A DNA stretch of 64,000 nt, from the NCBI GenBank assembly GCA_951812305.1, contig CATOSB010000010.1, positions 39,787-103,786 on the forward strand. Direction: 5' to 3'. The notes under the pieces were generated by a model. That model was not told the DNA's origin, did not search any database, and was given only the letters and a program-made list of their open reading frames with translations. Positions 35,171 to 43,561 of this stretch are shown here, in pieces; the stretch's first letter is position 1; each line of letters opens with the position of its first letter. Origin of the DNA: an uncultured Paracoccaceae bacterium (GTDB lineage Bacteria; Pseudomonadota; Alphaproteobacteria; Rhodobacterales; Rhodobacteraceae). The position numbers were made by a program, and so were the translations under genes.

Positions 35171-36754
35171 TCATCGGGGATCGTAATGGAAGAGAAGGCC
35201 CAGCACCAGATCGAGCATTTCCGGGTCGTCGCGCACGAGCTTGTCGAGATCGACGCCACGTCGACCGGGCAGCCTGTGGAAGAGTATCTGGAAGGCACGG
35301 GTCATGACCTCGGCGGCGTGGCCGCCTGGGTATTCCCGCCCGAAATACTCATCGACATACTGGTCTCGCCGTCCGGGGACCCGGTAGGGGCTGAGCAGGA
35401 TGCGAGGCTCACGGTTGCCGCCGGGCAGAGTTGTGCGGCGGATATGGAGGGTCTGGAACAGCCGGTCGATCTCCGGCATCGCCGCTTGCAGGTGGTGGGC
35501 ATATTCATGTGTGGCGTTGCCGGGGTCGCGGGAGGTGATGGCCCAGGCGGTGTTATCGGCCTTGGTCAGCCGGTCGGGACCGATGCGGACCGGCCCACGT
35601 GCGGCGGCGGGGATATAGCTGCCCCCGGTCGGTTGTCCGCCCGCTGCAACGCTGAGCGGGCTGGCATTGGCGCGCGCCACCCAGTTTGCCGGAAAGCGCA
35701 GCGAGGCGGCATGGATGGCGTCGGCGGCGGCCCGGTCCTGTCCGCCTGCGCGCAGGGGCGTGACGGATGCCGCCACGGTTCCGGCGCCGCGGCCGGTTGT
35801 GAGGCCCCGGGCGGCGAGGCCACGCAGGCGATCGGTAAAGCCTGTCTGGTCCGGCGCCAGTCCGGTGGCGTCGACAAGCTGCTTGCGCCTCTCGCGCCCA
35901 CGCGCAATCCATTCGGTGACATCGGAGGTGGCCGCGCGCGCAAGCGCGGGCGGGGCTTTGGCGAGCCGGTCCTTCAGGATATCGCGGGCGCCGGCCACGG
36001 GATCGACGGTGCCGGGATTGTGGGCAAAGCCGGGATCGATACCGACAGGCACCTCCTCAGTCTCCCCGGTGCGGCGATTGAGCCATGGCCGTGTGCGGTT
36101 CCACCCTTCAGGCGGGCCGGGCGAGGGTGTGAGGCCGAAGCGCTCCAGATCGGCATCCGAGAGCGTCTGCACGGTGCAGCGGCAATGCCAGCCGCAGGGC
36201 GGGAAATGCGTCTGCCAGAACGGGTGGTCCCAGCGCAGGATGGTGCCGTGCCAGACCCGGTGCAGGGGCCGGGTGCGGTCATCGAGCGTGGCGATGTATC
36301 GGATCCATGGGCGGCGGTCGGCCAGGCGCGTGATCTGCGCCCACTTGCCGGCGGCGGTGGCCATGCGCAGATTGGTGTCGAAGATGGTTCTGAGCCGGCG
36401 CGGGCTGCCCATCCGGACCACGCGGGTCTTGCCGGTTGCGGGGTCGGTCATGGTCTTGCGGCCCCACCAGCCCTTGGCGCGCAGGATCGGCTCCAGCTCG
36501 TCCTGGAAACTCTCAAAGGTGGCGCCTTCCGCCAGCACCCGGTCCATGGCCGCGCGGATATCGGTCAGGATGTCGAGACGGGCGACCTTGGCCACCGTGA
36601 AGGAGCGTGCATGCTGGGCTGCGGAGGTGTCGCGCCAGTCGTAGCCGACATGGATGCCCTTGGCGCGGAAGAATTCAATCGCTTCCTCGGGGGGCACGTC
36701 CATGATCACAGGCGCGGGATCAGCCATCGTCATCGTTTCTGTCGGCCCCGTCAT
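35171..36754 (-). CDS. Mu F-like minor head/head morphogenesis protein
   Basis: A 527-residue protein of the SPP1 gp7/Mu F family, acting in capsid assembly and DNA delivery. The N-terminal part has PEEAIEFFRAKGIHVGYDWRDTSAAQHARSFTVAKV. The diagnostic segment is RPWIRYIATLDDRTRPLHRVWHGTILRWDHPFWQTHFPPCGWHCRCTVQTL, with its clustered Asp, His and Cys residues. The C-terminal region has a zincin-like HEYAHHLQ (ATHEYAHHLQAAMPEIDRL), suggesting a fused metallopeptidase-type toxin or ADP-ribosylase-like domain seen in some F proteins. Start 36754 has GAGGGGG just upstream and overlaps the portal gene by 35 nt. Confidence 0.85.
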   Translation of the reverse strand: MTGPTETMTMADPAPVIMDVPPEEAIEFFRAKGIHVGYDWRDTSAAQHARSFTVAKVARLDILTDIRAAMDRVLAEGATFESFQDELEPILRAKGWWGRKTMTDPATGKTRVVRMGSPRRLRTIFDTNLRMATAAGKWAQITRLADRRPWIRYIATLDDRTRPLHRVWHGTILRWDHPFWQTHFPPCGWHCRCTVQTLSDADLERFGLTPSPGPPEGWNRTRPWLNRRTGETEEVPVGIDPGFAHNPGTVDPVAGARDILKDRLAKAPPALARAATSDVTEWIARGRERRKQLVDATGLAPDQTGFTDRLRGLAARGLTTGRGAGTVAASVTPLRAGGQDRAAADAIHAASLRFPANWVARANASPLSVAAGGQPTGGSYIPAAARGPVRIGPDRLTKADNTAWAITSRDPGNATHEYAHHLQAAMPEIDRLFQTLHIRRTTLPGGNREPRILLSPYRVPGRRDQYVDEYFGREYPGGHAAEVMTRAFQILFHRLPGRRGVDLDKLVRDDPEMLDLVLGLLFHYDPR

Positions 36755-38273
36755 CCCCCTCTGCCGAGAGACGCGCCGAGGTGGTGGCCCGGGCGAGCCG
36801 TGCGGCCATGGGGTTCGTGTCCATGGCCGCGTAGAGATCGGGGGCGTCCAGTGCCGCGGCGAGCGCGTCCGGGGTGTCGGCTTCCGTCACGGCGGCACCG
36901 AGCGGTTTGATCACCGGTTCCATCAGCGCCTCCCAGCCGCTCTCGCCGACAAGGCGGTCGACGGCGGCATCGATGGCATCGCGCGCCGGAGGCTCGCGGG
37001 CGGCGGCCAGTGCTGCGGCCAGTGCGGCGGTCGCGCCCGGCCCGGCACCCGGTCCGGCGATTGGCGGGCGGGGCGATGCGGGGGTGGCCTGACGGGGATC
37101 GGGTTCCCATTCGCCACCATAGATCTCCTCGACAGAGGCGTGTGTCGGCCTGAGGCCGGAGGCGGCGCCGATCTGCACGTCGCGCGCGGCGCGCGCGGTG
37201 AGGTCTTCGGGCGGGGCGGTGTTGCGGGTCAGATGCGGGACGGCGGCACCGGGGAAGTTCCAGGCGGTCAGCCATGTCGCGACCGAGTGGCGCAGCATGG
37301 CCGAGAGGCGGCGCGCATCCGCCGCCACCAGCCGTTGCAGCACGTCGGCATGGGCCTCGGCGGTGGCCTGCCACTGGCCGATCTCGGAGGTGGCGCGCTC
37401 GCCCAGCACCGCATCGGCGATCATCGCGTCCATCGCCCTGACGAACTCTGCGTAATCGCCACCGGCCCGGCGACCGCTTTCCAGCAGCTCGATCTTGTGG
37501 CCCTCTTTCAGGACCAGGCCCGCGCCGCCGACCAGCGCCGCCTGCTGGGCCAGAGCCTTCTCGATTGCGGAAGCGCTGGGATCGCCGCCAAGCGTCATAT
37601 AGGTCGTTGGCGTGCCAAAACGTTCGAGCGCGACCGCCCACATCGAGACCACGTGGCGCTTGAGCCAGACCGGCCAGACACACCATTCGGCGGCACCGGG
37701 ACCATGCGCCTGCCCGCCATGCTGGCGCGGCTGGACCAGGACGCAGAACTTGGCCGGGGGCAGGACGACACCGCTCGGGCGGTTGCGCGTAATCAGACGC
37801 GGTGTGCCGTCACGGTGCCAGCGGAATCTTGCGGGGTTGCGCACGCGGAGATCGGCGAGTCGCACGGCGGTGCCCTCGATCTTCCAGAGGCATTCGGCGA
37901 TGGCATAGCCATACCAGGCGGCGTGCAGAAGCTCGCGGCTGATCCGGTCGATCTCCAGCGCGCCCAGCTGCTCTTCGAGATCCCCGGCCGCCATCCGGTC
38001 CCGGCGCATCGCCCCGCCCGGTGTGATCTCAAGCGGGGCCGCCACCACCGCATCGAGGCGCTGGTCGAGGACGGCGCGGGCATGGGGGTCGGCCAGTGCT
38101 GCCGTGGCGGCGACGACACCGGTGGGATCGGCCTGCCAATGGCGCGGATCGGAGCCGATCCCGAAATCGCGATAGCGTTCGGTGAGGTCCCAGGCCCCGC
38201 CGCCGCCCAAGGTGACTTCCGGCGCGGCGATCTCGCCGGTCGGGGCGCGGGCGGGGATGTCGGTCTTCGCCAT
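36720..38273 (-). CDS. Mu gp29-like portal protein (DUF935)
   Basis: The 517-residue portal forms the DNA entry ring of the head. Typical DUF935 features are GDLEEQLGALEIDRISRELLHAAWYGYAIAECLWKIEG, LADLRVRNPARFRWHRDGTPRL, VVSMWAVALERFGTPTTYMTLGG and a long helical region ending VATWLTAWNFPGAAVPHLTRNTAPPEDL. The ATG directly follows the terminase stop (TAGATG). Length and order (terminase-portal-F) agree with Mu. Confidence 0.9.
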   Translation of the reverse strand: MAKTDIPARAPTGEIAAPEVTLGGGGAWDLTERYRDFGIGSDPRHWQADPTGVVAATAALADPHARAVLDQRLDAVVAAPLEITPGGAMRRDRMAAGDLEEQLGALEIDRISRELLHAAWYGYAIAECLWKIEGTAVRLADLRVRNPARFRWHRDGTPRLITRNRPSGVVLPPAKFCVLVQPRQHGGQAHGPGAAEWCVWPVWLKRHVVSMWAVALERFGTPTTYMTLGGDPSASAIEKALAQQAALVGGAGLVLKEGHKIELLESGRRAGGDYAEFVRAMDAMIADAVLGERATSEIGQWQATAEAHADVLQRLVAADARRLSAMLRHSVATWLTAWNFPGAAVPHLTRNTAPPEDLTARAARDVQIGAASGLRPTHASVEEIYGGEWEPDPRQATPASPRPPIAGPGAGPGATAALAAALAAAREPPARDAIDAAVDRLVGESGWEALMEPVIKPLGAAVTEADTPDALAAALDAPDLYAAMDTNPMAARLARATTSARLSAEGDDGADRNDDDG

Positions 38274-39704
38274 CTACCAGCCCCTCAGGGCGGCCAGCGG
38301 CGAGTGCAGGACGCCGAGATCGCTGTCGGCATGATACTCCGGTATGCCGAACGGATTGCCCGGCGCCGACCAGGCCGCATGGCGGCGCGCGTCGGTCCAG
38401 GCCTCGAAGGGTCCGATGGCAGTGCGGGCGGCCGAGACCGCGAGCGCCAGCGCCCAGAACCGGTCGGCATGGCCGTCGCTCTCCGCGCGATCCGCCACCA
38501 GCCGCGGCGCGCCGGTGGTGCCGGGCTCGGCACGGACGCTGTGCAGGTCGGCCGCCAGGGCATCATCGGCGGGGATACGGATGCGTTTGTCCTCGAAGGA
38601 CTCTCTGAGCCGCGTGGCCACATCAAGCCGGCGCGGCGCAGTCATCAGCACGCCTTCGACGGTGAAGGCCCCGTGATCCTCGGCCAGCTGCTCGACCACC
38701 GCCTCGCCCATGCCGGTCTGGTCGATGGCGATCCTGAGCGGGCGATGGGCACGCACCAGGCGTGCCACCTCGGCGCGCTGTTCGGAGAAAGAGACGTCGC
38801 GCAGCGTCACCAGCTCGCGCAGCCAGAGCGCGTCGCCGGCATCCTCGATCACCGCCGCCACCCAGAGATCGCGCCGCCGCGCCACGTCGACGCCGATATA
38901 GACCGGACCGGAGCCGCGCAGGCCGGGATCGCCCGCCGCGTCGCGCCCGGCTGTGCGGATCAGATCCCATGTGATCCAGGCCCCGCCCCCCGCGGACGGG
39001 ATACAGTCGAGCTCTTCGCCCGCGTGGCGTCCGTATTGCGCGCGGATCGCCGCCTCCCAGGCCGCCTGCGCGGCGCCCGTGTCGGGCTGCCCGGTCACAG
39101 CGGCGATACGGGAATAGAGCCCCTGATCGAGCGCGTCGCTGAGCGTCACCCGGTGCAGGCTTCCGGGCTGACGCCTCTCGCGGATGTCGCGAACCAGCGT
39201 GTTGAATGGCGAGGCCTCACCGTTATGGGTGGAGATGATGCGCACACGCCCGCCCCAGGTGGTGAAGGCGCGCGCGGCTTTCAGAACCTCCTCGAGATCG
39301 TCGACGAAGGCGGCCTCGTCAATGACCGCGACGTCGCCCGGACGGCCCTTGCCGCGAAACCCCCGCGGGCTGGAGGTCATGGCGAGGATCTGTTTGCCCT
39401 TTGCCGTCACGATGCGGAAGGCCTGGATATCGCGCCCCTCGTCGCTGATCAGCACCTCACCGGCGGCCGAGGCGGCGATGCCGAGGTCGCTCGCCCAGCC
39501 CGCGCAATCGTCGATGAAGCCGCGGGTCATATCGCGGCTATAGGACAGGTAATAGATATCGCCGCGGCCCTCGGCGGCATGCATGACCGCGTGATAGGCC
39601 TCGGCCCAGGAGATGCCGATGCGGCGGGACTTCTCGATCACCGCCACCGGGTTCGGGTCGGTCACCCAGGCAATCTGGTAAGGCAGTAGATCGCGGTTGC
39701 TCAT
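38274..39704 (-). CDS. Mu gp28-like terminase large subunit
   Basis: A 476-residue packaging ATPase and nuclease. The nucleotide-binding segment is AVIEKSRRIGISWAEAYHAV, Walker B is DVAVIDEAAFVDD, the coupling segment is VRIISTHNGEASPF. The C-terminal RNase H-fold nuclease starts at VYIGVDVARRRDLWVAAVIED and includes IAIDQTGMGEAVVEQL. The start overlaps the small-subunit gene by ATGA. Transposable phages of this type package by headful from integrated copies. Confidence 0.92.
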   Translation of the reverse strand: MSNRDLLPYQIAWVTDPNPVAVIEKSRRIGISWAEAYHAVMHAAEGRGDIYYLSYSRDMTRGFIDDCAGWASDLGIAASAAGEVLISDEGRDIQAFRIVTAKGKQILAMTSSPRGFRGKGRPGDVAVIDEAAFVDDLEEVLKAARAFTTWGGRVRIISTHNGEASPFNTLVRDIRERRQPGSLHRVTLSDALDQGLYSRIAAVTGQPDTGAAQAAWEAAIRAQYGRHAGEELDCIPSAGGGAWITWDLIRTAGRDAAGDPGLRGSGPVYIGVDVARRRDLWVAAVIEDAGDALWLRELVTLRDVSFSEQRAEVARLVRAHRPLRIAIDQTGMGEAVVEQLAEDHGAFTVEGVLMTAPRRLDVATRLRESFEDKRIRIPADDALAADLHSVRAEPGTTGAPRLVADRAESDGHADRFWALALAVSAARTAIGPFEAWTDARRHAAWSAPGNPFGIPEYHADSDLGVLHSPLAALRGW

Positions 39705-40297
39705 GTGGCACCCTCCGCCTGTGCGCCGCCCTCGACGGCAGCGCGGATCGCGGCGGCGACCTCCGGGGAGAGCCCGGCCCCGCGCGCGGCGGACACCGCC
39801 CGGTCTGCGCCGGCCTTGCGCTCGGCCTCCGCCAGGCGCCGACGCTCCTTCTCGCCGATCGCCTCACGGATGCCGGAGGAGGTCATCAGGTCTTTCAGCA
39901 TCCGGCCCAGGAAGTGCAGGTCACGGGCGTCGAAGTCGAGCTCCTCTTTCTCGTCCCCCTCGGTCAGGCCGTTGGCCATGGTGAGGAAGGCATGGTGGGA
40001 TAACATCGAAAACAGCACCCGGTGCCGATGCGCCTCGGCATCCACGCCCTCTTCACTCAGGAAGCTCTGCGCCCATCCGTCAGCCTCGCGCTGGATATCG
40101 GCGTATTTCTTCTGCGCCTGGCTCCAGCGCCCAAGGCCGGTCCGGCTGATTACAAGATCGAGACCCGCCTCGGCCATCCGCTCGTTCAGCGCGGCGGTCA
40201 CACCATCGTAATCGCTGTAGCCCCGGGCGTTGAGTTCGGCACGCAGCCACGTCTTCAGCGCGTCGGGCAGCCGATCGATCTTGCTGCGCGACGGCAT
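39701..40297 (-). CDS. Mu gp27-like small terminase/DUF3486
   Basis: A 198-residue helical DNA-binding protein. The N-terminus is SKIDRLPDALKTWLRAELNARGYSDYDGVTAALNERMAEAGLDLVISRTGLGRWSQA, a helix-turn-helix region typical of DUF3486 proteins that precede Mu-type large terminases. The C-terminal half is a long charged helix. The gene shares 1-4 nt overlaps with both neighbours, in the order gp26-gp27-gp28. Confidence 0.85.
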   Translation of the reverse strand: MPSRSKIDRLPDALKTWLRAELNARGYSDYDGVTAALNERMAEAGLDLVISRTGLGRWSQAQKKYADIQREADGWAQSFLSEEGVDAEAHRHRVLFSMLSHHAFLTMANGLTEGDEKEELDFDARDLHFLGRMLKDLMTSSGIREAIGEKERRRLAEAERKAGADRAVSAARGAGLSPEVAAAIRAAVEGGAQAEGAT

Positions 40298-40596
40298 TAC
40301 CGGGCCTTCGGCGCGGTGCGGCGCACGCCCGGCACCCGGGCGCGGCCTTCGGCCACATCCACGCCCCGCGCCGTTGCCTCGACCAGCAGGAAGCCCTCGT
40401 GGTCCTCGATCGAGACCAGATCCTGCTCGCGCAGCCAGGCCAGCGTGCCCACCAGCCGGTCGCGCCCGGTCGCGATCCTCAGCCCGTTCAGAACATCCAG
40501 CAGGATCTCCGAGTTGGAGGCATAATCCAGGCAGGCCGCCAGATGGGTGAGCAGGGCCAGGCGGCGGTGTTCCTCAAGCGTGGAGGCATAGCTCAT
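40297..40596 (-). CDS. Mu gp26-like winged-helix protein, 99 aa
   Basis: Small protein with a winged-helix pattern (TLEEHRRLALLTHLAACLDYASNSEILLDVLNGLRIATGRDRLVGTLAWLREQDLVSIEDHEGFLLVEATARGVDVAEG) as in the proteins between DUF2730 and DUF3486 genes of Mu-like phages. It probably assists packaging or regulates the late operon. It overlaps gp27 by one base at TAATG and the DUF2730 gene likewise. Confidence 0.75.
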   Translation of the reverse strand: MSYASTLEEHRRLALLTHLAACLDYASNSEILLDVLNGLRIATGRDRLVGTLAWLREQDLVSIEDHEGFLLVEATARGVDVAEGRARVPGVRRTAPKAR

Positions 40597-40961
40597 CAGC
40601 GGCCCTCTCCCATCAGGTGATCCTCGATCCGGGTGATCGCGGCATCAAGCCGCCCGACGGCCTCCGCGTCGCGCGCCATGAAGGCGCGGATCTCGCGCAC
40701 GGCCCCGGCCTGCTGCTCGATCGCCATCTGCAGGTGATGAATATCCTCGCGGCTCGCCAGCCCCGCCACCGCACCCTCAAGTCGCGCCAGACGCTCGGCA
40801 TGCCGGTCCAGGCGCTCGGAGACCGCGCCTTGCGCATCGGGGGGCCGGGCGGGCGGACGCAGAAAGCCCAGACGCCGGAGCGAGACCACGGCCCCGCTCA
40901 AAAGCGCCAGAATGGCAACCATGGCGGCAAAGGTCTGCCAGTGTTCGGGCGTGATGGTCAT
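40596..40961 (-). CDS. DUF2730 membrane-anchored coiled-coil protein
   Basis: Of the frame starts available, MTITPEHW at 40961 is chosen: it follows the predicted late promoter and is the family start. The 121-residue protein has one N-terminal membrane helix (FAAMVAILALLSGAVVSL) and a coiled coil (SERLDRHAERLARLEGAVAGLASREDIHHLQMAIEQQAGAVREIR). DUF2730/gp25 proteins sit at the same place in many Mu-like phages. The function is unknown; a lysis or packaging role has been guessed. Confidence 0.8.
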   Translation of the reverse strand: MTITPEHWQTFAAMVAILALLSGAVVSLRRLGFLRPPARPPDAQGAVSERLDRHAERLARLEGAVAGLASREDIHHLQMAIEQQAGAVREIRAFMARDAEAVGRLDAAITRIEDHLMGEGR

Positions 40962-41001
40962 GGCGTGCGCGGGCTCCGAGCGTCGGGATCGGTTCGGCCC
41001 C

Positions 41002-41046
41002 ACACTACCCGGCCTTGCCGCACGAGGGCAGCGGACCATGGTCCGC
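41002..41046 (-). promoter_or_regulatory. Predicted late promoter P1 (activator palindrome plus -10)
   Basis: The perfect palindrome GCGGACCATGGTCCGC occupies 41031-41046. Read leftward, 23 bp later comes TAGTGT at 41002-41007, a -10-like hexamer. This places the start of transcription near 40995, 34 nt before the DUF2730 ATG, and the palindrome centre near -43.5. No -35 hexamer is needed if an activator binds the palindrome. It would drive the terminase-portal-F operon. Confidence 0.65.
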
Positions 41047-41093
41047 AAGAGGGCCGCTATCCGGGACCGGCAGCACAACCCCGCCCGGATGGT

Positions 41094-41432
41094 TTAATAC
41101 GTGCCATCAAGCCGTGGCGGTCGCCAGGCGGATATTTCCGCGCTCGAGCGGGTGCTGCCATTGCTCTCGGGAGTGTCATACATCCTGGCCTCTTCGCGCG
41201 ATGGGAAGATCACAAGGACGCGGCCATCCTCAAGACCGATGTAGCCGGGCATTTCGCCATGCCCACAGCAGCAATCGGTGGTCAGGACATGTCCGGCATT
41301 CAGCGCCGCGACGATGTGGTGGATGCAATGATCGATGCACCGGACCCTACCGTTCAACGGCATGAGAACCTGGTTCGCGTAGGTCACTTCCCCGCCGGGC
41401 CCATCGCAATTCGCGCAAGCAATATCCGGCAT
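41094..41432 (-). CDS. Phage zinc-ribbon-like small protein, 112 aa
   Basis: The start is placed at 41432 (MPDIACANCDGPGGEV). It has two to four cysteine/histidine clusters: CANCDGPG at the N-terminus, CIDHCIHH, and DCCCGHGE in the middle, followed by a beta segment (YIGLEDGRVLVIFPSREEA). Such clusters suggest zinc binding. It is the last gene before predicted late promoter P1. It overlaps the upstream gene by 86 nt, which is unusually long. Confidence 0.65.
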   Translation of the reverse strand: MPDIACANCDGPGGEVTYANQVLMPLNGRVRCIDHCIHHIVAALNAGHVLTTDCCCGHGEMPGYIGLEDGRVLVIFPSREEARMYDTPESNGSTRSSAEISAWRPPRLDGTY

Positions 41433-41607
41433 CATCCACCCCTTCATTGCAGACGGGACATGGCAGGCCCCGGTTGATCTCGCTCATGGTCATGTCAAAG
41501 AGCCAGCCCGCGTTATGACCGCACCGCGCGCAGGCAAATTCTCCACCCTTTGCACTCCGCCAGCCCGGCATCATACCGGGGGCCTGTCCGACATCGACGG
41601 CATGCAT
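41347..41607 (-). CDS. Phage zinc-ribbon-like small protein, about 86 aa
   Basis: ATG at 41607 (MHAVDVGQAPG) or the GTG at 41613, both behind AGGGTGAT. The middle has two CxxC pairs: FACARCGHNAGWLFDM and GLPCPVCNEG. The last 28 residues, in the overlap with the next gene, are Arg-rich and may simply be the unavoidable overlap sequence. The function is unknown. Confidence 0.55.
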   Translation of the reverse strand: MHAVDVGQAPGMMPGWRSAKGGEFACARCGHNAGWLFDMTMSEINRGLPCPVCNEGVDDAGYCLRELRWARRGSDLREPGSHAVER

Positions 41608-41667
41608 GATCACCCTACACGGGGCACTGGCGGGGGCGCAAGGCCCGGCAGGAGGGGCTGGCGGCGT

Positions 41668-41919
41668 TCAGCCATCACGAGCGCTGCGCGCCGCCATTGC
41701 CCAGGCGAGACAGGCGGCTTCCAGGTCGGTGCCATGGGCCACAATCCCGTGAAGCTGTATCTCCACCACGCCGCAGGCGGCCTGCGGCACATCCATAGCC
41801 CCGCCGGCCTCCAGAAGCTCCGTGGTGACGGCTTCGGCGATGTCTTCCGGGTCGGTCATGGTCGCAAGCCGGTCCAGCAGTTCCGCGCGCGTCACCGCCA
41901 TGTGATCATCCATCGCCAT
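41668..41919 (-). CDS. Phage hypothetical protein, 83 aa
   Basis: An acidic helical protein (HMAVTRAELLDRLATMTDPEDIAEAVTTELLEAGGAMDVPQAACGVVEIQLHGIVAHGTDLEAACLAWAMAARS). It overlaps the Mor-like gene by 14 nt at its start. Small proteins of this kind are found in the middle region of Rhodobacter-type Mu phages. I do not recognise a domain. Confidence 0.55.
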   Translation of the reverse strand: MAMDDHMAVTRAELLDRLATMTDPEDIAEAVTTELLEAGGAMDVPQAACGVVEIQLHGIVAHGTDLEAACLAWAMAARSARDG

Positions 41920-42268
41920 CCCTCCGCCCCTTGATATAGCGCCGCGCGGTGCGCTCCGAGATACGCAGTCGGGCCGCGATCTGCCTTGATCCGAGCCCCT
42001 GACCGGCCAGCCAGCGCGTCACCGCGCGGCGCGCCAGCGGGATATCCAGTACATGACCGCCGAGAGCCGTGACCAGCGCTGCTGCCGCCGACGGCCCCAC
42101 CGCCTCCGCAAGCGCGCGGGCCGCCGGACTGTCCTGGCGCGCGGGCACACGCCAGTCCCGGCCGCCATACGTGGCGGCGACCGCCAGCGCGGCCTCGCGA
42201 CCGGCGTGATCGGCGATCTCGCGCAGGCCGGCCGGCAGGGCCGGGATATCGGCGGGGGAACGGGTCAC
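41906..42268 (-). CDS. Mor-like middle/late transcription activator
   Basis: A 120-residue protein with the Mor/C layout. An N-terminal dimerisation part has two parallel units (LREIADHAGREAALAVAATYGGRDWRVP and GPSAAAALVTALGGHVLDIPL), then a C-terminal helix-turn-helix (RRAVTRWLAGQGLGSRQIAARLRISERTARRYIKGR). In Mu, Mor switches on middle transcription and C the late promoters by binding dyads just upstream of weak -10 sites. It is the obvious candidate to bind the four identical phage palindromes described here. The start overlaps the methyltransferase gene by ATGA. Confidence 0.75.
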   Translation of the reverse strand: MTRSPADIPALPAGLREIADHAGREAALAVAATYGGRDWRVPARQDSPAARALAEAVGPSAAAALVTALGGHVLDIPLARRAVTRWLAGQGLGSRQIAARLRISERTARRYIKGRRDGDG

Positions 42269-43029
42269 GACAGATCCATCGCTGCCTGCACGGGCCGCGG
42301 CCGAAGCGGCAGGGCCGGAGCCCGGCGCGCACGGGCAAGGCGCGCATCGGCACCGAGGAATGTCTGCGCGTCGATCTCGATGCCTGTAAAGCCGCGCCCG
42401 GCCTCCATCGCCGCCACACCGGTAGTGCCCGAGCCCATGAACGGATCGCAGATCGCCTCACCCCGGCGCGTGAACAGGTCCACCAGCGCCTGCATCAGTG
42501 GCAGGGGCTTGGTGCCCGGCACCGCGCCGCCCTTCGCGGTCAGGCAGGTCAACACACCGCGCCCACCGCCGCCGTTCCACCGCCGCCGCCCCGCCCCGGC
42601 CCAGGCCAGCGCGATACACTCAAAGCCCCTTGCAGGGCCGGTCCCGGCAAACATCGGGGCTGCGTCCGGCTTGACCCAGGCCATGGTGCCATGCCATCTG
42701 CCCCCCGCGGCAACGAGCGCGTCGTGCCAGGGCCGCACTCCCTCGGCCAGACAGAACACCGCCACCCAGCCCCGGCTCGCCGACACCATCGCGGCGGCCG
42801 CCGGGCACCGGATATCGTCGATACCCGAATAGGCCACGCCGCGCGGCGATGGCCGCCCGTCTGTCCGTGTGATCGCGCGGCGCGCGTGATGGGCATGGTG
42901 GATATTCTCGTAGGGCGGATCGGCAATTATGTGATCGAAGGGTCCGCCCCGGTCCGCCACCAGCCGGGGCAGGAGATCGAGACAATCGCCGCAGTGCAGA
43001 TCAAGCGGCGGACCGGCGGGCACGCTCAC
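42265..43029 (-). CDS. DNA methyltransferase (N4/N6 type, DPPY)
   Basis: A 254-residue modification enzyme of the beta class: catalytic DPPY (HIIADPPYENIHHAH) precedes the SAM-binding motif DPFMGSGTTGVAAMEAGRGFTGIEID. The segment between them has AVFCLAEGVRPWHDALVAAGGRW and WVKPDAAPMF. It may protect phage DNA against host restriction or alter gene expression. It lies in the middle-gene operon, coupled to the Mor-like gene. Its target sequence cannot be predicted by eye. Confidence 0.85.
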   Translation of the reverse strand: MSVPAGPPLDLHCGDCLDLLPRLVADRGGPFDHIIADPPYENIHHAHHARRAITRTDGRPSPRGVAYSGIDDIRCPAAAAMVSASRGWVAVFCLAEGVRPWHDALVAAGGRWHGTMAWVKPDAAPMFAGTGPARGFECIALAWAGAGRRRWNGGGGRGVLTCLTAKGGAVPGTKPLPLMQALVDLFTRRGEAICDPFMGSGTTGVAAMEAGRGFTGIEIDAQTFLGADARLARARRAPALPLRPRPVQAAMDLS

Positions 43030-43277
43030 TGCACAGGCCCCCGCGTCACGGTCAAGAGGGCCGACCGGTTGCCTTCTTCTACATTCGCCTTGATCAGGCG
43101 TATGGCGTCAGTTGTATTGATCTCGCGCGGATCCTGCAACGTCAGGATTTGCCCAACCGGTTGCGCCCCGATCGCCAGTATCTGCGCCGGGGGCAGGTCT
43201 CCGGCATGGCGCTCGATGATGTCGATGAGCTCCTGATGGAGCGACCGGTCAGCGGGCGTGACCTCAATCCGTTTCAT
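43026..43277 (-). CDS. Phage hypothetical protein, 83 aa
   Basis: Helical protein (MKRIEVTPADRSLHQELIDIIERHAGDLPPAQILAIGAQPVGQILTLQDPREINTTDAIRLIKANVEEGNRSAL), coupled by ATGA overlaps on both sides. The composition is that of a real conserved gene, but no motif was recognised. The operon context is between GemA and the methyltransferase. Confidence 0.6.
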   Translation of the reverse strand: MKRIEVTPADRSLHQELIDIIERHAGDLPPAQILAIGAQPVGQILTLQDPREINTTDAIRLIKANVEEGNRSALLTVTRGPVQ

Positions 43278-43561
43278 AGCACCGTCCTCCGCCGCCTGAG
43301 CCGCCGGGCCCGGTTTGAGAGCGCGCCCGCCTGCGCCGAGGTGATGGTGACGACCGTCAGCGTGCCATCCGCGCCGCGCCGCAGGCAGTAGCGCAGCCCG
43401 TTACAGATCAGCGCGGCCCCGTCGCCCGGGCGGTCCGCAAGCGCCAGGGCGGGCGACGGGGAGCGGGCGATGCGCCGCCGGAGCCCGGCAACATCGACAC
43501 CGAGCCCGCGCTCAAGATAGCGCAACACCGCATGGTCGGTGATATGGACCCGCACGGTCAT
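43274..43561 (-). CDS. Phage hypothetical protein, 95 aa
   Basis: Basic protein with an N-terminal VRVHITDHAVLRYLERGLGVDVAGLRRRIA unit, a middle beta stretch (GAALICNGLRYCLRRGADGTLTVVTI) and an Arg-rich tail. The HAVLRYLER start resembles proteins of phages and toxin-like families that bind nucleic acid, but the match is weak. It is coupled to gemA and to the next gene by ATGA. Confidence 0.6.
   Translation of the reverse strand: MTVRVHITDHAVLRYLERGLGVDVAGLRRRIARSPSPALALADRPGDGAALICNGLRYCLRRGADGTLTVVTITSAQAGALSNRARRLRRRRTVL

Noticed and set aside
36654..39689. 1011-codon plus-strand open frame antisense to portal and terminase
   Set aside because: Shadow of two well-recognised phage genes; low-complexity composition and no ribosome site.
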